64,000 nucleotides of DNA from NCBI RefSeq assembly GCF_034479615.1, contig NZ_CP140255.1, positions 2,790,001 to 2,854,000 of the forward strand, read 5' to 3'. Within the stretch, counting starts at the first letter, position 1. Every line of letters starts with the position of its first letter. A program made the translations under genes and the position numbers. Positions 26,480 through 34,153 of this stretch are shown here, one piece after another. The notes under the pieces are model-generated. The model worked only from the letters and a program-made list of their open reading frames with translations. It made no database searches and was not told the origin of the DNA. This stretch comes from Vreelandella neptunia (GTDB lineage Bacteria > Pseudomonadota > Gammaproteobacteria > Pseudomonadales > Halomonadaceae).

Positions 26480-29164
26480 TCACTTGCGATGAGTGCGCCA
26501 TTTTTCTCGACGATTCAATGTGCCATGAAGCACAACAGCCGTAAGCAACACGACGATGACCATCAGTAATAATACGGGGATAATATATTGCCCCGCATAC
26601 CAGCGAACTAAACGATTCCAACTAATGTTGCCGCGTATATCTCGTTCTGCAACTCGGTAGGCTTCAACGCTCTGCTGCTGATCAATGGTGACTAGATCGC
26701 CAACGGTTTGACGGCTGATTTCTGGTTGATCAATGATGCTCGTCAACTGCTGAATGCCCTGATCGCTAAAGCCTGTTGCCAAAATCAGACTGCGACCGTC
26801 ATTAAGTGGTGAACGAGTTGCCAGCAACGCCTGTTCGGGCGCCTGACTGGGTAATTCATCACGCGCTCGGCCCGACTCGGTAGAAACATCGGCTTTCGCC
26901 CATATTTTCAAGCGTTGCCATAGATTTGAGGGTTCAATACTTATTGTTTCATCAACAATTGCAAACGGATCCATCAGTTCATTCAGCGCACTTTGCTCAA
27001 TGTGATCTGCGCGCGCCACCACGAGAAGATCGCGATCTATCAAGGCGCTACTCATGTTCAATCCCTTGCGGATATCAAGTCCGTAGCTTGGATACCCTGT
27101 CGCATTCGCCATTCGCCCCACAAGACCAAGCGCTGCGCTTATCTCATTTGCCTGCGGCACTTCAGGTAGAAGTAAAGATGTTTGCGATAAATCAGCCCAT
27201 TGCGTAAATGGGTAACCAGCACTTACCCAGTATGAGAGTTCAGGTAATGCGGCGAATTTTTTTGCTTCTCGCAGATCAATATGTGAGTTGGGCATAATGC
27301 GTGTTTCAATGCGTTCAGGCAGGCCAAGATCACATCCTTCATCAGGCGTATGGACCGCCATGTTGAAGTAAAAGCTCAGTTGATTGTTGCCATAAAGCTG
27401 CTCTTGGGGAATATCCAGAATGGCTTCCTCCTGGCGAATATCATTTCCCAGCAGCTTCCATAGATCCCAAGCAATGGAATTTTTCTCAACGGGCAACCCC
27501 TCGATGTATTGATCGTTTAAACTGACTTCTAAGCGGGAATTATCAATATCAAGCCATTCACCCTCGGGAAATTGGTAATTCACTTGCAGATTGACATCGT
27601 CCCCTGCCCACACGAAAAGCGGCGGCAAGCGGAAGCTATAATTTTGCGGGGAAGGCCGAATGCCCTCACCGACCATCGTACCTTCGTCCACAAGCCGTTC
27701 AAGATAAATGGGCTCATCCAATGACTGCCACTTAGGCGCATCGAAAGATTGACGAGGGGGTATAGATAACTCTTCGGCTCTTATCCGCTGTCCACTCAAG
27801 CTTTCATAGCGTTGCGTTATGTAGCGGGAGGAAGTTCTTACCTCCAAGTCATTACGGCCTGTTATCACCAGCAATCGGTAGAGAGGATTTTCTGGATGCT
27901 GCATCTGCAATACAGTGGATCCCGTGATACCTTCGGGAAGTATCAGTCCTAACGGCATCTGCTCTATGGTTCCCATCACAACAGCATGGCTATCTGGAAG
28001 CTGATTATGATGAACAGGGAAATCCGCGCCGCGAAAATCTGCAAGCACACCAAATTGTGAAGCCACTGTACCGGCTGCAGCCAAAAGAGGCTCGGAGGGG
28101 GTCTCAGGCATCACAAAGGGTAGGTGTAATCGTTCCATATCAGCATCATCAAAAAAAGGAGCTGGGAATCGTGAAAGGTCGATAATGGGGGGCAGTACTT
28201 GCGTGTTAACGCTTAGTGAAGATTCTGGCTCGATCTCTACCCATATGTCTTCGCTGAGAACATTATTGCATTGCGATAATGTTTGGCCGACAAGACTCAA
28301 TAATAATGTGTTGTAAGTTACGATTTGCTCAGGCGGCACCTCTATTTCAGCCACATAACCATCCGCATTGAAACGATCCAGTGAAATTGTATCAATCACT
28401 ACCCCATTAAGAGAAACATCTAATCGGCTAACTCCCTCCAGCATGGCATCTGAATACTGAATTGATAAATTTAGAGTCGCATCGGTGACAACTTCACTGC
28501 TACTAATCGAAAAATCCAGCCCCACTTGCGATCCACTTCCCTGAACCCTAACCGGGTCTTCTTCGCCATTATCTGACATAGAGTGACGCAAAGGAAAAAC
28601 ATGCTCGCGAGACTCAAGTCCAAACGAACCTTCGCTATCAAAATTTAATCCACCCGCTGGATTTAACCTAACTGACGGCAGAGCCTCAGAAAGAAAAGAA
28701 TTTGGCAGACTACTATTCTCCCTCTGTTGCTCAGCCCCCTTTTCAGAATCAATGACTTGGTTAGAAAGAGATAAACTGCTTTCTTCAGGGGTTTGACTCC
28801 AAGCTCGCTGGCTAGAAATTATCGCCACTACAAGCAAGGAGACGAAAAGTGCTCGCCACAGCCATGTACCTTTCGTTGTGGCTACTGCCGTCGTTTCGCC
28901 ACTAGTGTTTTTAACCGAAGGAGAGGGTTGGCTACTGCCACCACTAAATAGCGTTTTTTCTTTCCAACGCTTAAAGAATAAGCCAGCAACAGCTCGCACT
29001 ACGGTAATAATTGAGCGAATAGGTTTGTCAACAGGAACCTCTCTTTTTTCTAACCACGCATCGGCTCTACCCATCACTAATCTAACTAGCTCTCTCCTTT
29101 GACTTACATCTAAGGAAGGTCTGAATAACTGCCGATATTCATCAACGCTTACTTGAGCCGACAA
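26480..29164 (-). CDS. bcsB: BcsB plus the displaced C-terminal tail of BcsA
   Basis: The frame is 894 codons. Residues 6-75 are not BcsB: SQRRELVRLVMGRADAW and the following segment are the end of BcsA, after its PilZ domain. A transmembrane anchor (about residues 101-119) leads to periplasmic BcsB (carbohydrate-binding and flavodoxin-like repeats), ending in a C-terminal helix (YIIPVLLLMVIVVLLTAVVL). The first codon, TTG at 29164, and codons up to 29152 belong to the inserted IS, so there is no native start. Expression would need a fortuitous start. In the uninterrupted ancestor this was the second half of a BcsAB fusion. Confidence 0.85.
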   Translation of the reverse strand: MSAQVSVDEYRQLFRPSLDVSQRRELVRLVMGRADAWLEKREVPVDKPIRSIITVVRAVAGLFFKRWKEKTLFSGGSSQPSPSVKNTSGETTAVATTKGTWLWRALFVSLLVVAIISSQRAWSQTPEESSLSLSNQVIDSEKGAEQQRENSSLPNSFLSEALPSVRLNPAGGLNFDSEGSFGLESREHVFPLRHSMSDNGEEDPVRVQGSGSQVGLDFSISSSEVVTDATLNLSIQYSDAMLEGVSRLDVSLNGVVIDTISLDRFNADGYVAEIEVPPEQIVTYNTLLLSLVGQTLSQCNNVLSEDIWVEIEPESSLSVNTQVLPPIIDLSRFPAPFFDDADMERLHLPFVMPETPSEPLLAAAGTVASQFGVLADFRGADFPVHHNQLPDSHAVVMGTIEQMPLGLILPEGITGSTVLQMQHPENPLYRLLVITGRNDLEVRTSSRYITQRYESLSGQRIRAEELSIPPRQSFDAPKWQSLDEPIYLERLVDEGTMVGEGIRPSPQNYSFRLPPLFVWAGDDVNLQVNYQFPEGEWLDIDNSRLEVSLNDQYIEGLPVEKNSIAWDLWKLLGNDIRQEEAILDIPQEQLYGNNQLSFYFNMAVHTPDEGCDLGLPERIETRIMPNSHIDLREAKKFAALPELSYWVSAGYPFTQWADLSQTSLLLPEVPQANEISAALGLVGRMANATGYPSYGLDIRKGLNMSSALIDRDLLVVARADHIEQSALNELMDPFAIVDETISIEPSNLWQRLKIWAKADVSTESGRARDELPSQAPEQALLATRSPLNDGRSLILATGFSDQGIQQLTSIIDQPEISRQTVGDLVTIDQQQSVEAYRVAERDIRGNISWNRLVRWYAGQYIIPVLLLMVIVVLLTAVVLHGTLNRREKWRTHRK

Positions 29165-29210
29165 AAAATCGAAAATTCAGACACTCTTCTCCCTTTCTTT
29201 GTGTATTTTT

Positions 29211-29243
29211 GCTCCTTTCCCGCTCATTGAGCGGGAAAGGAGC
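29211..29243. repeat. Perfect 15-bp hairpin within the IS
   Basis: GCTCCTTTCCCGCTC pairs perfectly with GAGCGGGAAAGGAGC around an ATT loop, ten bases past the transposase stop. There is no T-tract on the transposase strand; the A5 side follows the stem, so it is not a standard terminator for that gene. It may block read-through in another way or be a structural element of the IS. Confidence 0.6.
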
Positions 29244-29252
29244 GCAATCGCC

Positions 29253-30197
29253 TTATTCCCATAGGTATTTCTCACTGATCAGCAGGTTGCTGAACGCCGC
29301 CAGCAAGTGCAGGCGCTGAGTGTTTTTGGCCAGTCCACGATAGCGAGCCTTGCCATAACCAAAAACTTGTTTGATGTACCGAAAGGGGTGCTCCACCTTG
29401 GCACGGATACTGGCTTTGATGTTTTCGACTTTCTGTCGCCTGGCATCTAGCTTCTTGCGGGTGCCAGGCCGTTTGGCAATATACCAAGAGATATCGTTGC
29501 GGTGCTTGTGCTCGTCGCGTTTTTGAATACCCAGGTAACCGGCATCACCGAAGACGCGTTGCTCTTCACCGTGAAGGAGCTTATCGGCAGGCACAATGTC
29601 ATGGACATTGGCAGCCGTGGTCTCGATGCTGTGAATCAACCCAAGCTTATCGTCGACACCTATATGCATTTTCATGCCAAAGTGCCAAGAGCTACCTTTT
29701 TTAGTCTGGTGCATTTCCGGATCGCGCTCGCCTTTTTTGTTTTTGGTGGAACTAGGCGCAGAGATGATAGTGGCATCGACAATGCTCCCTTCGCGCAGCA
29801 TCAGGCCATTTTTCTCTAGGTGGTTGTTCACTTCCTGGAACAGCACCTTGCCAAGGCCGTGGTGTTCCAGAAAATGGCGAAACTTGAGAATCGTGGTTTC
29901 GTCCGGCAATCGGTCTAGTTTCAAACCGGCGAATTGGCGCATGGACTCGATCTCGTAGAGGGCGTCTTCCATGGCCGGATCGCTCAGGTTGTAAAACAAC
30001 TGCATGCAATGGACGCGGAGCATGGCAGACAATGGATACGGAGGCCGCCCGCTCTCGCCCTTGGGGTAATAACGGGCTATCTTCTTCTCCAGCTGCGTCC
30101 AGGGGATCAGCTTGTCCATCCGCTCCAGAAAGAGTTCGCGGCGAGTCTTTCTCTTCTTGTTCTGGTACTCGGCTTCGGAGAAGGTGATTTGATCCAT
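29253..30197 (-). CDS. IS5-family transposase
   Basis: A 314-residue DDE transposase. The N-terminal DUF772-type region (RPPYPLSAMLRVHCMQLFYNLSD) is followed by catalytic Asp in SIVDATII, a second Asp in VFGDAGYLG and the Glu region KVEHPFRYIKQVFGYGKARY. All three are intact and the frame is unbroken, so the element may be active and the insertion recent. Its codon use looks more GC-rich than the surrounding bcs genes, consistent with arrival from elsewhere. Confidence 0.9.
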   Translation of the reverse strand: MDQITFSEAEYQNKKRKTRRELFLERMDKLIPWTQLEKKIARYYPKGESGRPPYPLSAMLRVHCMQLFYNLSDPAMEDALYEIESMRQFAGLKLDRLPDETTILKFRHFLEHHGLGKVLFQEVNNHLEKNGLMLREGSIVDATIISAPSSTKNKKGERDPEMHQTKKGSSWHFGMKMHIGVDDKLGLIHSIETTAANVHDIVPADKLLHGEEQRVFGDAGYLGIQKRDEHKHRNDISWYIAKRPGTRKKLDARRQKVENIKASIRAKVEHPFRYIKQVFGYGKARYRGLAKNTQRLHLLAAFSNLLISEKYLWE

Positions 30198-30258
30198 GGC
30201 AGCACTGAATCCTATGCAGTTGACGATAGCCGTATTATCACTGATGGCAGTGACTTTT

Positions 30259-32178
30259 TCAGAGCTTCCCTAAGTCACGGAACTGTAGGCGGATATACTT
30301 TTTGTCACGCATTATCAAGTCAACCGGAAAAAGCATTGGCCGATTATCGAAAGACATTTCTATATAATCAATATTGAGATCAGCAGGAAGGTCGGTAGGT
30401 GTTTCAACTTGAATACCTCCCATCGAGAGATTCTGAGTTGAAGTACTAAAGGTATATTCACCCTCCAAATGGATCACAGCAGGTCGCTTCAGATCGATTC
30501 GAACATACTCCCTGACTTGCTTTTGCTCGCTCCCTACGGCAACTGCGGCCAATAAAAAGAGAGCACTGAAAGAGGCCCATATTACGTTAAACAACAGCAC
30601 ACTTAGTTGCTCATCGTCCGTGTTAAACCAAAACAGACGAATGGTACCCCATATAACGCCAGCCAGGAGTAGAGCTAAAACAAAGAGGTGCGGTTTGAGC
30701 ACATTAAAGTCAAAGAAACTATGGTCAAGCTTGCCACCCTTATCAGTTACGTCAAATTTACCTCGTTTTGGGTCAAACAGCGTTACCAGAGTAGGCTTAA
30801 GCAGATGAAACGTAAGCACTGTTTCATAAATTTCATTCCAAAAGGTATAGCGGTAACGACCTACAAGCTTAGCATTGGTATACACAACACCAAACAAGTG
30901 CGGAGCCACATAAGCTGCTACTGCTTGGGGCGAGGCTTCAATTATATCGAGTCCAAATAGCAGGTAAGCTAATGGTGCAGTCAAAAAAACAAAGCGTGCT
31001 AGAGGAAACTGAAAATGGAGCATGGCGTTCAGATAACATAAACGCTGAGCGAAGGTAAGCCCACTACCGAGCAAGGGATTGTCCATCCGCATTATTTGCG
31101 TCATGCCTCTGGCCCAACGCGCCCTCTGTACGATGTGCAGTGATAGCCGTTCGGTTGCCAAGCCCGCAGCCATCGGAATGCCTAAATAAGCCGTAGACCA
31201 ACCTTTACGCTGTAGTTTTAAAGCAGTATGAGCATCCTCGGTGACTGTTTCTACTGCAAACCCCTCGGTTTGCTCCAGCGCAGTTCGGCGAATAACCGCA
31301 CAGGAACCACAGAAGAAAGTGGCGTTCCAATAATCATTGCCTTTCTGTACTGCACCATAAAAGAGGTTGCCTTCATGAGGCACATCACGCCCACTAACCA
31401 AGTTTCGCTCAAAAGGGTCAGGAGAATAAAAATGGTGAGGCGTCTGGATAAGAGCTAAATCCTTATCATCTAAAAAAGCACCTACTGTTGCTTGTAAAAA
31501 CACCCTGGTGGTGACATGGTCGCAGTCAAAAATGCAAATTAATTCGCCCTTTGTTTTCTTAAGCGCATTATTCAAATTGCCTGCTTTAGCATGTTTATTG
31601 TCATCGCGTGTTATATAGCCGACACCTGCTCGTGAAGCAAATGCTCCGAATTCCGCCCTTTTGCCGTCGTCTAACAGGTAAACATTTAGCTTGTCACTCG
31701 GGTAATCAAGGTTTTGTGCCGCTAATACGGTGTCTCTCACCACCTCCATACTTTCGTTGTATGTGGGTATATAGACGTCAACAGTGGGCCAAAGAGAAGT
31801 ATCGTCCGGCAATGGAACAATCTTCCTTTCAAAAGGCCTTACCACTTGGAAGAAGCTGATAATTAAAACCAGCCATGCATAACACTCTGCTGCTAACAAA
31901 CCTGTACTAAAAATTGTTTCCGCTATTCCTTCAGTTACAAGCGTTTCAGTGACACGCCAGTACATATACCGTGTTGAGGTAATGGCAGTCAGCAGTACCA
32001 TTGCCAAACGCACGCGCCTTGAAGTCGTTTGCCCCATGCAAATAAGTAGCAAAACGGTGACACCACCAAATACCCATTGATTAGCTAGGCTCATAGGTGT
32101 GGCGATGACGATAATAAAAACAACGCTATAAAGAAGAACAAAAAAGCCAACCCAGAGTTTGTAAAAAGCACCTTTCAT
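30259..32178 (-). CDS. bcsA: Cellulose synthase catalytic subunit BcsA, C-terminally truncated by the IS
   Basis: The frame has 639 codons from the ATG at 32178 (AAGGAG eight bases upstream). The glycosyltransferase 2 core is complete: DDG 170-172, DCD 218-220, TED 313-315 and QRARW 351-355, flanked by about eight membrane helices. A PilZ domain with the c-di-GMP motifs REYVR and NLSMGG follows. After RLQFRDL the IS adds Gly-Lys-Leu-stop, so the end of the PilZ region and the C-terminal helix are lost. BcsA polymerises UDP-glucose and threads the glucan across the inner membrane. It overlapped in frame with bcsB before insertion. Confidence 0.9.
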   Translation of the reverse strand: MKGAFYKLWVGFFVLLYSVVFIIVIATPMSLANQWVFGGVTVLLLICMGQTTSRRVRLAMVLLTAITSTRYMYWRVTETLVTEGIAETIFSTGLLAAECYAWLVLIISFFQVVRPFERKIVPLPDDTSLWPTVDVYIPTYNESMEVVRDTVLAAQNLDYPSDKLNVYLLDDGKRAEFGAFASRAGVGYITRDDNKHAKAGNLNNALKKTKGELICIFDCDHVTTRVFLQATVGAFLDDKDLALIQTPHHFYSPDPFERNLVSGRDVPHEGNLFYGAVQKGNDYWNATFFCGSCAVIRRTALEQTEGFAVETVTEDAHTALKLQRKGWSTAYLGIPMAAGLATERLSLHIVQRARWARGMTQIMRMDNPLLGSGLTFAQRLCYLNAMLHFQFPLARFVFLTAPLAYLLFGLDIIEASPQAVAAYVAPHLFGVVYTNAKLVGRYRYTFWNEIYETVLTFHLLKPTLVTLFDPKRGKFDVTDKGGKLDHSFFDFNVLKPHLFVLALLLAGVIWGTIRLFWFNTDDEQLSVLLFNVIWASFSALFLLAAVAVGSEQKQVREYVRIDLKRPAVIHLEGEYTFSTSTQNLSMGGIQVETPTDLPADLNIDYIEMSFDNRPMLFPVDLIMRDKKYIRLQFRDLGKL

Positions 32179-32179
32179 C

Positions 32180-32962
32180 TTAAATGCTCCTTTCTGGGCT
32201 GCTAAAACGTGCATCCGCGTTTAGCGTTACTCTTGCCAGGTTGTCCACAATCTGCTCTAAATCGCTGACAACCGACGACGAATACGCGTGCTGGAAAATA
32301 GAGGTTTGAGCTGCAAGCGCCTCAGGTACGGCGGCATCTCGATGAATAGCACCTAACAAGAGAGGCCCTAATCGGCTCTTCAGCAAATCATAGACGTCAA
32401 CACTTAAACGTTGACGCAGATCCAACTGGTTAACCACAAAGTAAATATCGCTTTCTACCTCAACAGGGAAAAAATCACCATTTTCGATGGTCGGTAATAC
32501 TGCAACGGATGAACTATCTGCCATTAATACCGTTACAAAAATAGGCTGCAATCTTGAGATAGCGTCAAGTGATACCGAGTGGCCTGGTGGCAAATCAACC
32601 AGTAGTACTCTATCTTCACCTTGGTAATAGGGACGTAGCGCTTCCTCTAACTGTCTGGAATCTGCCAAATACTTCTCGAAATTAAGCCGTTCTTTGCGGT
32701 TGGTTCGCCCATAGGGCAATAAGTCAATACCACTATCAGTTGTTACGATTAGGTTATCCCAACTGGAGTACTGTGGCCCTTCAGTAACGACGCCATCGGT
32801 GTCATCGAATGACAGACCAAAGTGCAATTTGAGTGCATCTTGACTGTCAAAATCGATGACGGTGACATGCTTACCCTGACGTTGAAATGTATAGGCCAGA
32901 TTGGCTGTTAGCGTCGTTTTACCGACCCCGCCTTTCGGAGATGTCATACAAATCAGTGTCAT
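32180..32962 (-). CDS. bcsQ: Cellulose biosynthesis MinD-like ATPase BcsQ
   Basis: A 260-residue SIMIBI ATPase with the deviant Walker A KGGVGKTT at residues 10-17, VIDFDSQD and the Walker B region LLVDLPPGHS. BcsQ (YhjQ) localises and supports the Bcs complex in enterobacteria. The ATG overlaps the upstream gene's stop by four bases, and the stop codon is one base from the chosen bcsA start, giving tight operon packing. Confidence 0.88.
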   Translation of the reverse strand: MTLICMTSPKGGVGKTTLTANLAYTFQRQGKHVTVIDFDSQDALKLHFGLSFDDTDGVVTEGPQYSSWDNLIVTTDSGIDLLPYGRTNRKERLNFEKYLADSRQLEEALRPYYQGEDRVLLVDLPPGHSVSLDAISRLQPIFVTVLMADSSSVAVLPTIENGDFFPVEVESDIYFVVNQLDLRQRLSVDVYDLLKSRLGPLLLGAIHRDAAVPEALAAQTSIFQHAYSSSVVSDLEQIVDNLARVTLNADARFSSPERSI

Positions 32963-33474
32963 GAGTCAATTTGCCTTAGCAGCGCTTTTAAAGATGTTTG
33001 AGGAGAATTTTCAACGTCTTGGCTGTTCTCGGTATAGCCTTTGAAAAGGTTTCCAAAAGAAGCAGGTTGGCTCGTTGACGTTTTATCAGGCGAAGATGTT
33101 CGAAGAACTGGTTTAGAAGCCCCCACGCCTCTCTCACTAGGTGGCACTGGGATAGTCCGAGAGCTCTCCTCGATCCTATATTCACGCGCTTGGCCATTGA
33201 TGTGTGAAACAGGGACAGTTTTCTCTTGCTTAGGAGCAGATGCTTGTGGAATCAGTCTCGGAGTTTCTTCAGAATCGGGGGCATCTGCAGGGGAGAACTC
33301 ACCTGATTTCCTTACATGCGACTTCCTCCCCCCAGGTGAACAGTTAGCAACACCTTCAAGAAGCTTCCAGCGATGTTTGTTGCCAGAACTTCTTTTATCT
33401 GTCGAGAAATTTTGATAGTCAAATTCGCTGGATGACTGGCGTTTCAACGCCTCAATGTCATTATCTTTACGCAT
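32959..33474 (-). CDS. BcsR/BcsP-like cellulose biosynthesis accessory protein
   Basis: About 171 residues from the ATG at 33474 (another ATG is at 33483; TTAGG lies just before that one, so the second ATG is better spaced). The first 45 residues resemble BcsR: NDIEALKR, a DY pair, then RWKLLEGVA. A long Ser/Pro-rich disordered middle follows, and the end FGNLFKGY...SLKALLRQI resembles BcsP-type proteins. It is first in the bcs operon and overlaps bcsQ by four bases, like bcsR-bcsQ. The exact family name is uncertain. Confidence 0.65.
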   Translation of the reverse strand: MRKDNDIEALKRQSSSEFDYQNFSTDKRSSGNKHRWKLLEGVANCSPGGRKSHVRKSGEFSPADAPDSEETPRLIPQASAPKQEKTVPVSHINGQAREYRIEESSRTIPVPPSERGVGASKPVLRTSSPDKTSTSQPASFGNLFKGYTENSQDVENSPQTSLKALLRQIDS

Positions 33475-33776
33475 TTTTTTCATCCTAAAAACCAGGGGTA
33501 GCTGCTATGACAACGGCAATTAAGCGAATCATTCACACTCGTACCATCCTGGTAATTAAGGGCTGACTCGATACCGTCGTCCTCATTTTTAATACTTTTA
33601 TCTTACACAGCCTAATCAATCAAGTGGTTAGGAAAAATAAATATACGAATTGAAATATTAATGTACAAAAGTACACATTTCACCAAATTCCTAGCACGCC
33701 TTATCCCACCAGGCTTAGAGGCTGGTGATACAGCTATTTTGGCTACCAATGCACAACGCCTACCATGCAGGCCATC
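33475..33776. other. bcs operon upstream region, AT-rich, with TGTAC palindrome
   Basis: No gene is seen in this 302-base gap between the Rdx gene's 3' end and the bcs operon. Bases about 33590-33690 are strongly AT-rich and must hold the bcs promoter. TGTAC-AAAA-GTACA at 33662-33675 is a perfect inverted repeat and a possible operator or UP-region element. Confidence 0.5.
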
Positions 33777-34046
33777 TCACCTATCGATATGCCCTAAATC
33801 TCGCCCAGGTTCCAGTTGATCTCGCACACGCTGCTTGAGAAGCTTGATATCCGGAAAACCACCATCACGCTTACGCTCCCACAACAGCACATCATCACAC
33901 CAGATCTCGAACGTACCGCCATGAGAAGGAGCTAACGCTACCTCGCTTACCCCCTCGCCAAAAGTTGAGAGCAATTCCTGTGCATACCAACCACTGCGCA
34001 GCAGCCACTGGCATTGAGTACAATAACGGATTTGAATACGTGACAT
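33777..34046 (-). CDS. SelW/Rdx family CxxC protein
   Basis: An 89-residue protein with CTQC at residues 9-12 in the typical IRYCTQCQWLLR opening, LSTFGEGVSEVAL in the middle and GGFPDIKLLKQRVRD at the end. This is the thioredoxin-like Rdx (SelW/SelT/SelH) family with Cys instead of selenocysteine; the redox partner is unknown. The ATG at 34046 has GGAG seven bases upstream; an upstream ATG at 34064 lacks one. It is divergent from the MFS gene. Confidence 0.85.
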   Translation of the reverse strand: MSRIQIRYCTQCQWLLRSGWYAQELLSTFGEGVSEVALAPSHGGTFEIWCDDVLLWERKRDGGFPDIKLLKQRVRDQLEPGRDLGHIDR

Positions 34047-34153
34047 CCCTGATCTCCAAGGCAAGTTAATATGGCATCCTAAAAAGATATTCTGTCATTT
34101 TGAGATAGCTTGAGATAGGCCGCTTGAGATAGGTCGACTAACAAGGAGCCCCG

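Larger units (their letters stand above)
29152..30270 (-). mobile_element. IS5-family insertion sequence inside bcsAB
   Basis: A 1119-base element with one transposase gene. The right end reads inward GGGAAGCTCTGAAAAAG and the left end CTTGAGCCGACAAAAAA; they match at 10 of 18 positions, so the terminal repeats are poor. TA is present at both borders (29150-29151 and 30271-30272), consistent with a 2-bp duplication at the target TTAA within CTTAAG, fitting the YTAR preference of part of the IS5 family. Boundaries were placed by the bcsA/bcsB reading frame and the TA repeat. Confidence 0.75.

Noticed and set aside
26480..29164. bcsB as an independent gene starting at TTG 29164
   Set aside because: That TTG and the next four codons are IS sequence, and the first 70 host codons are the end of BcsA. 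It is the remains of a larger gene, not a native start.
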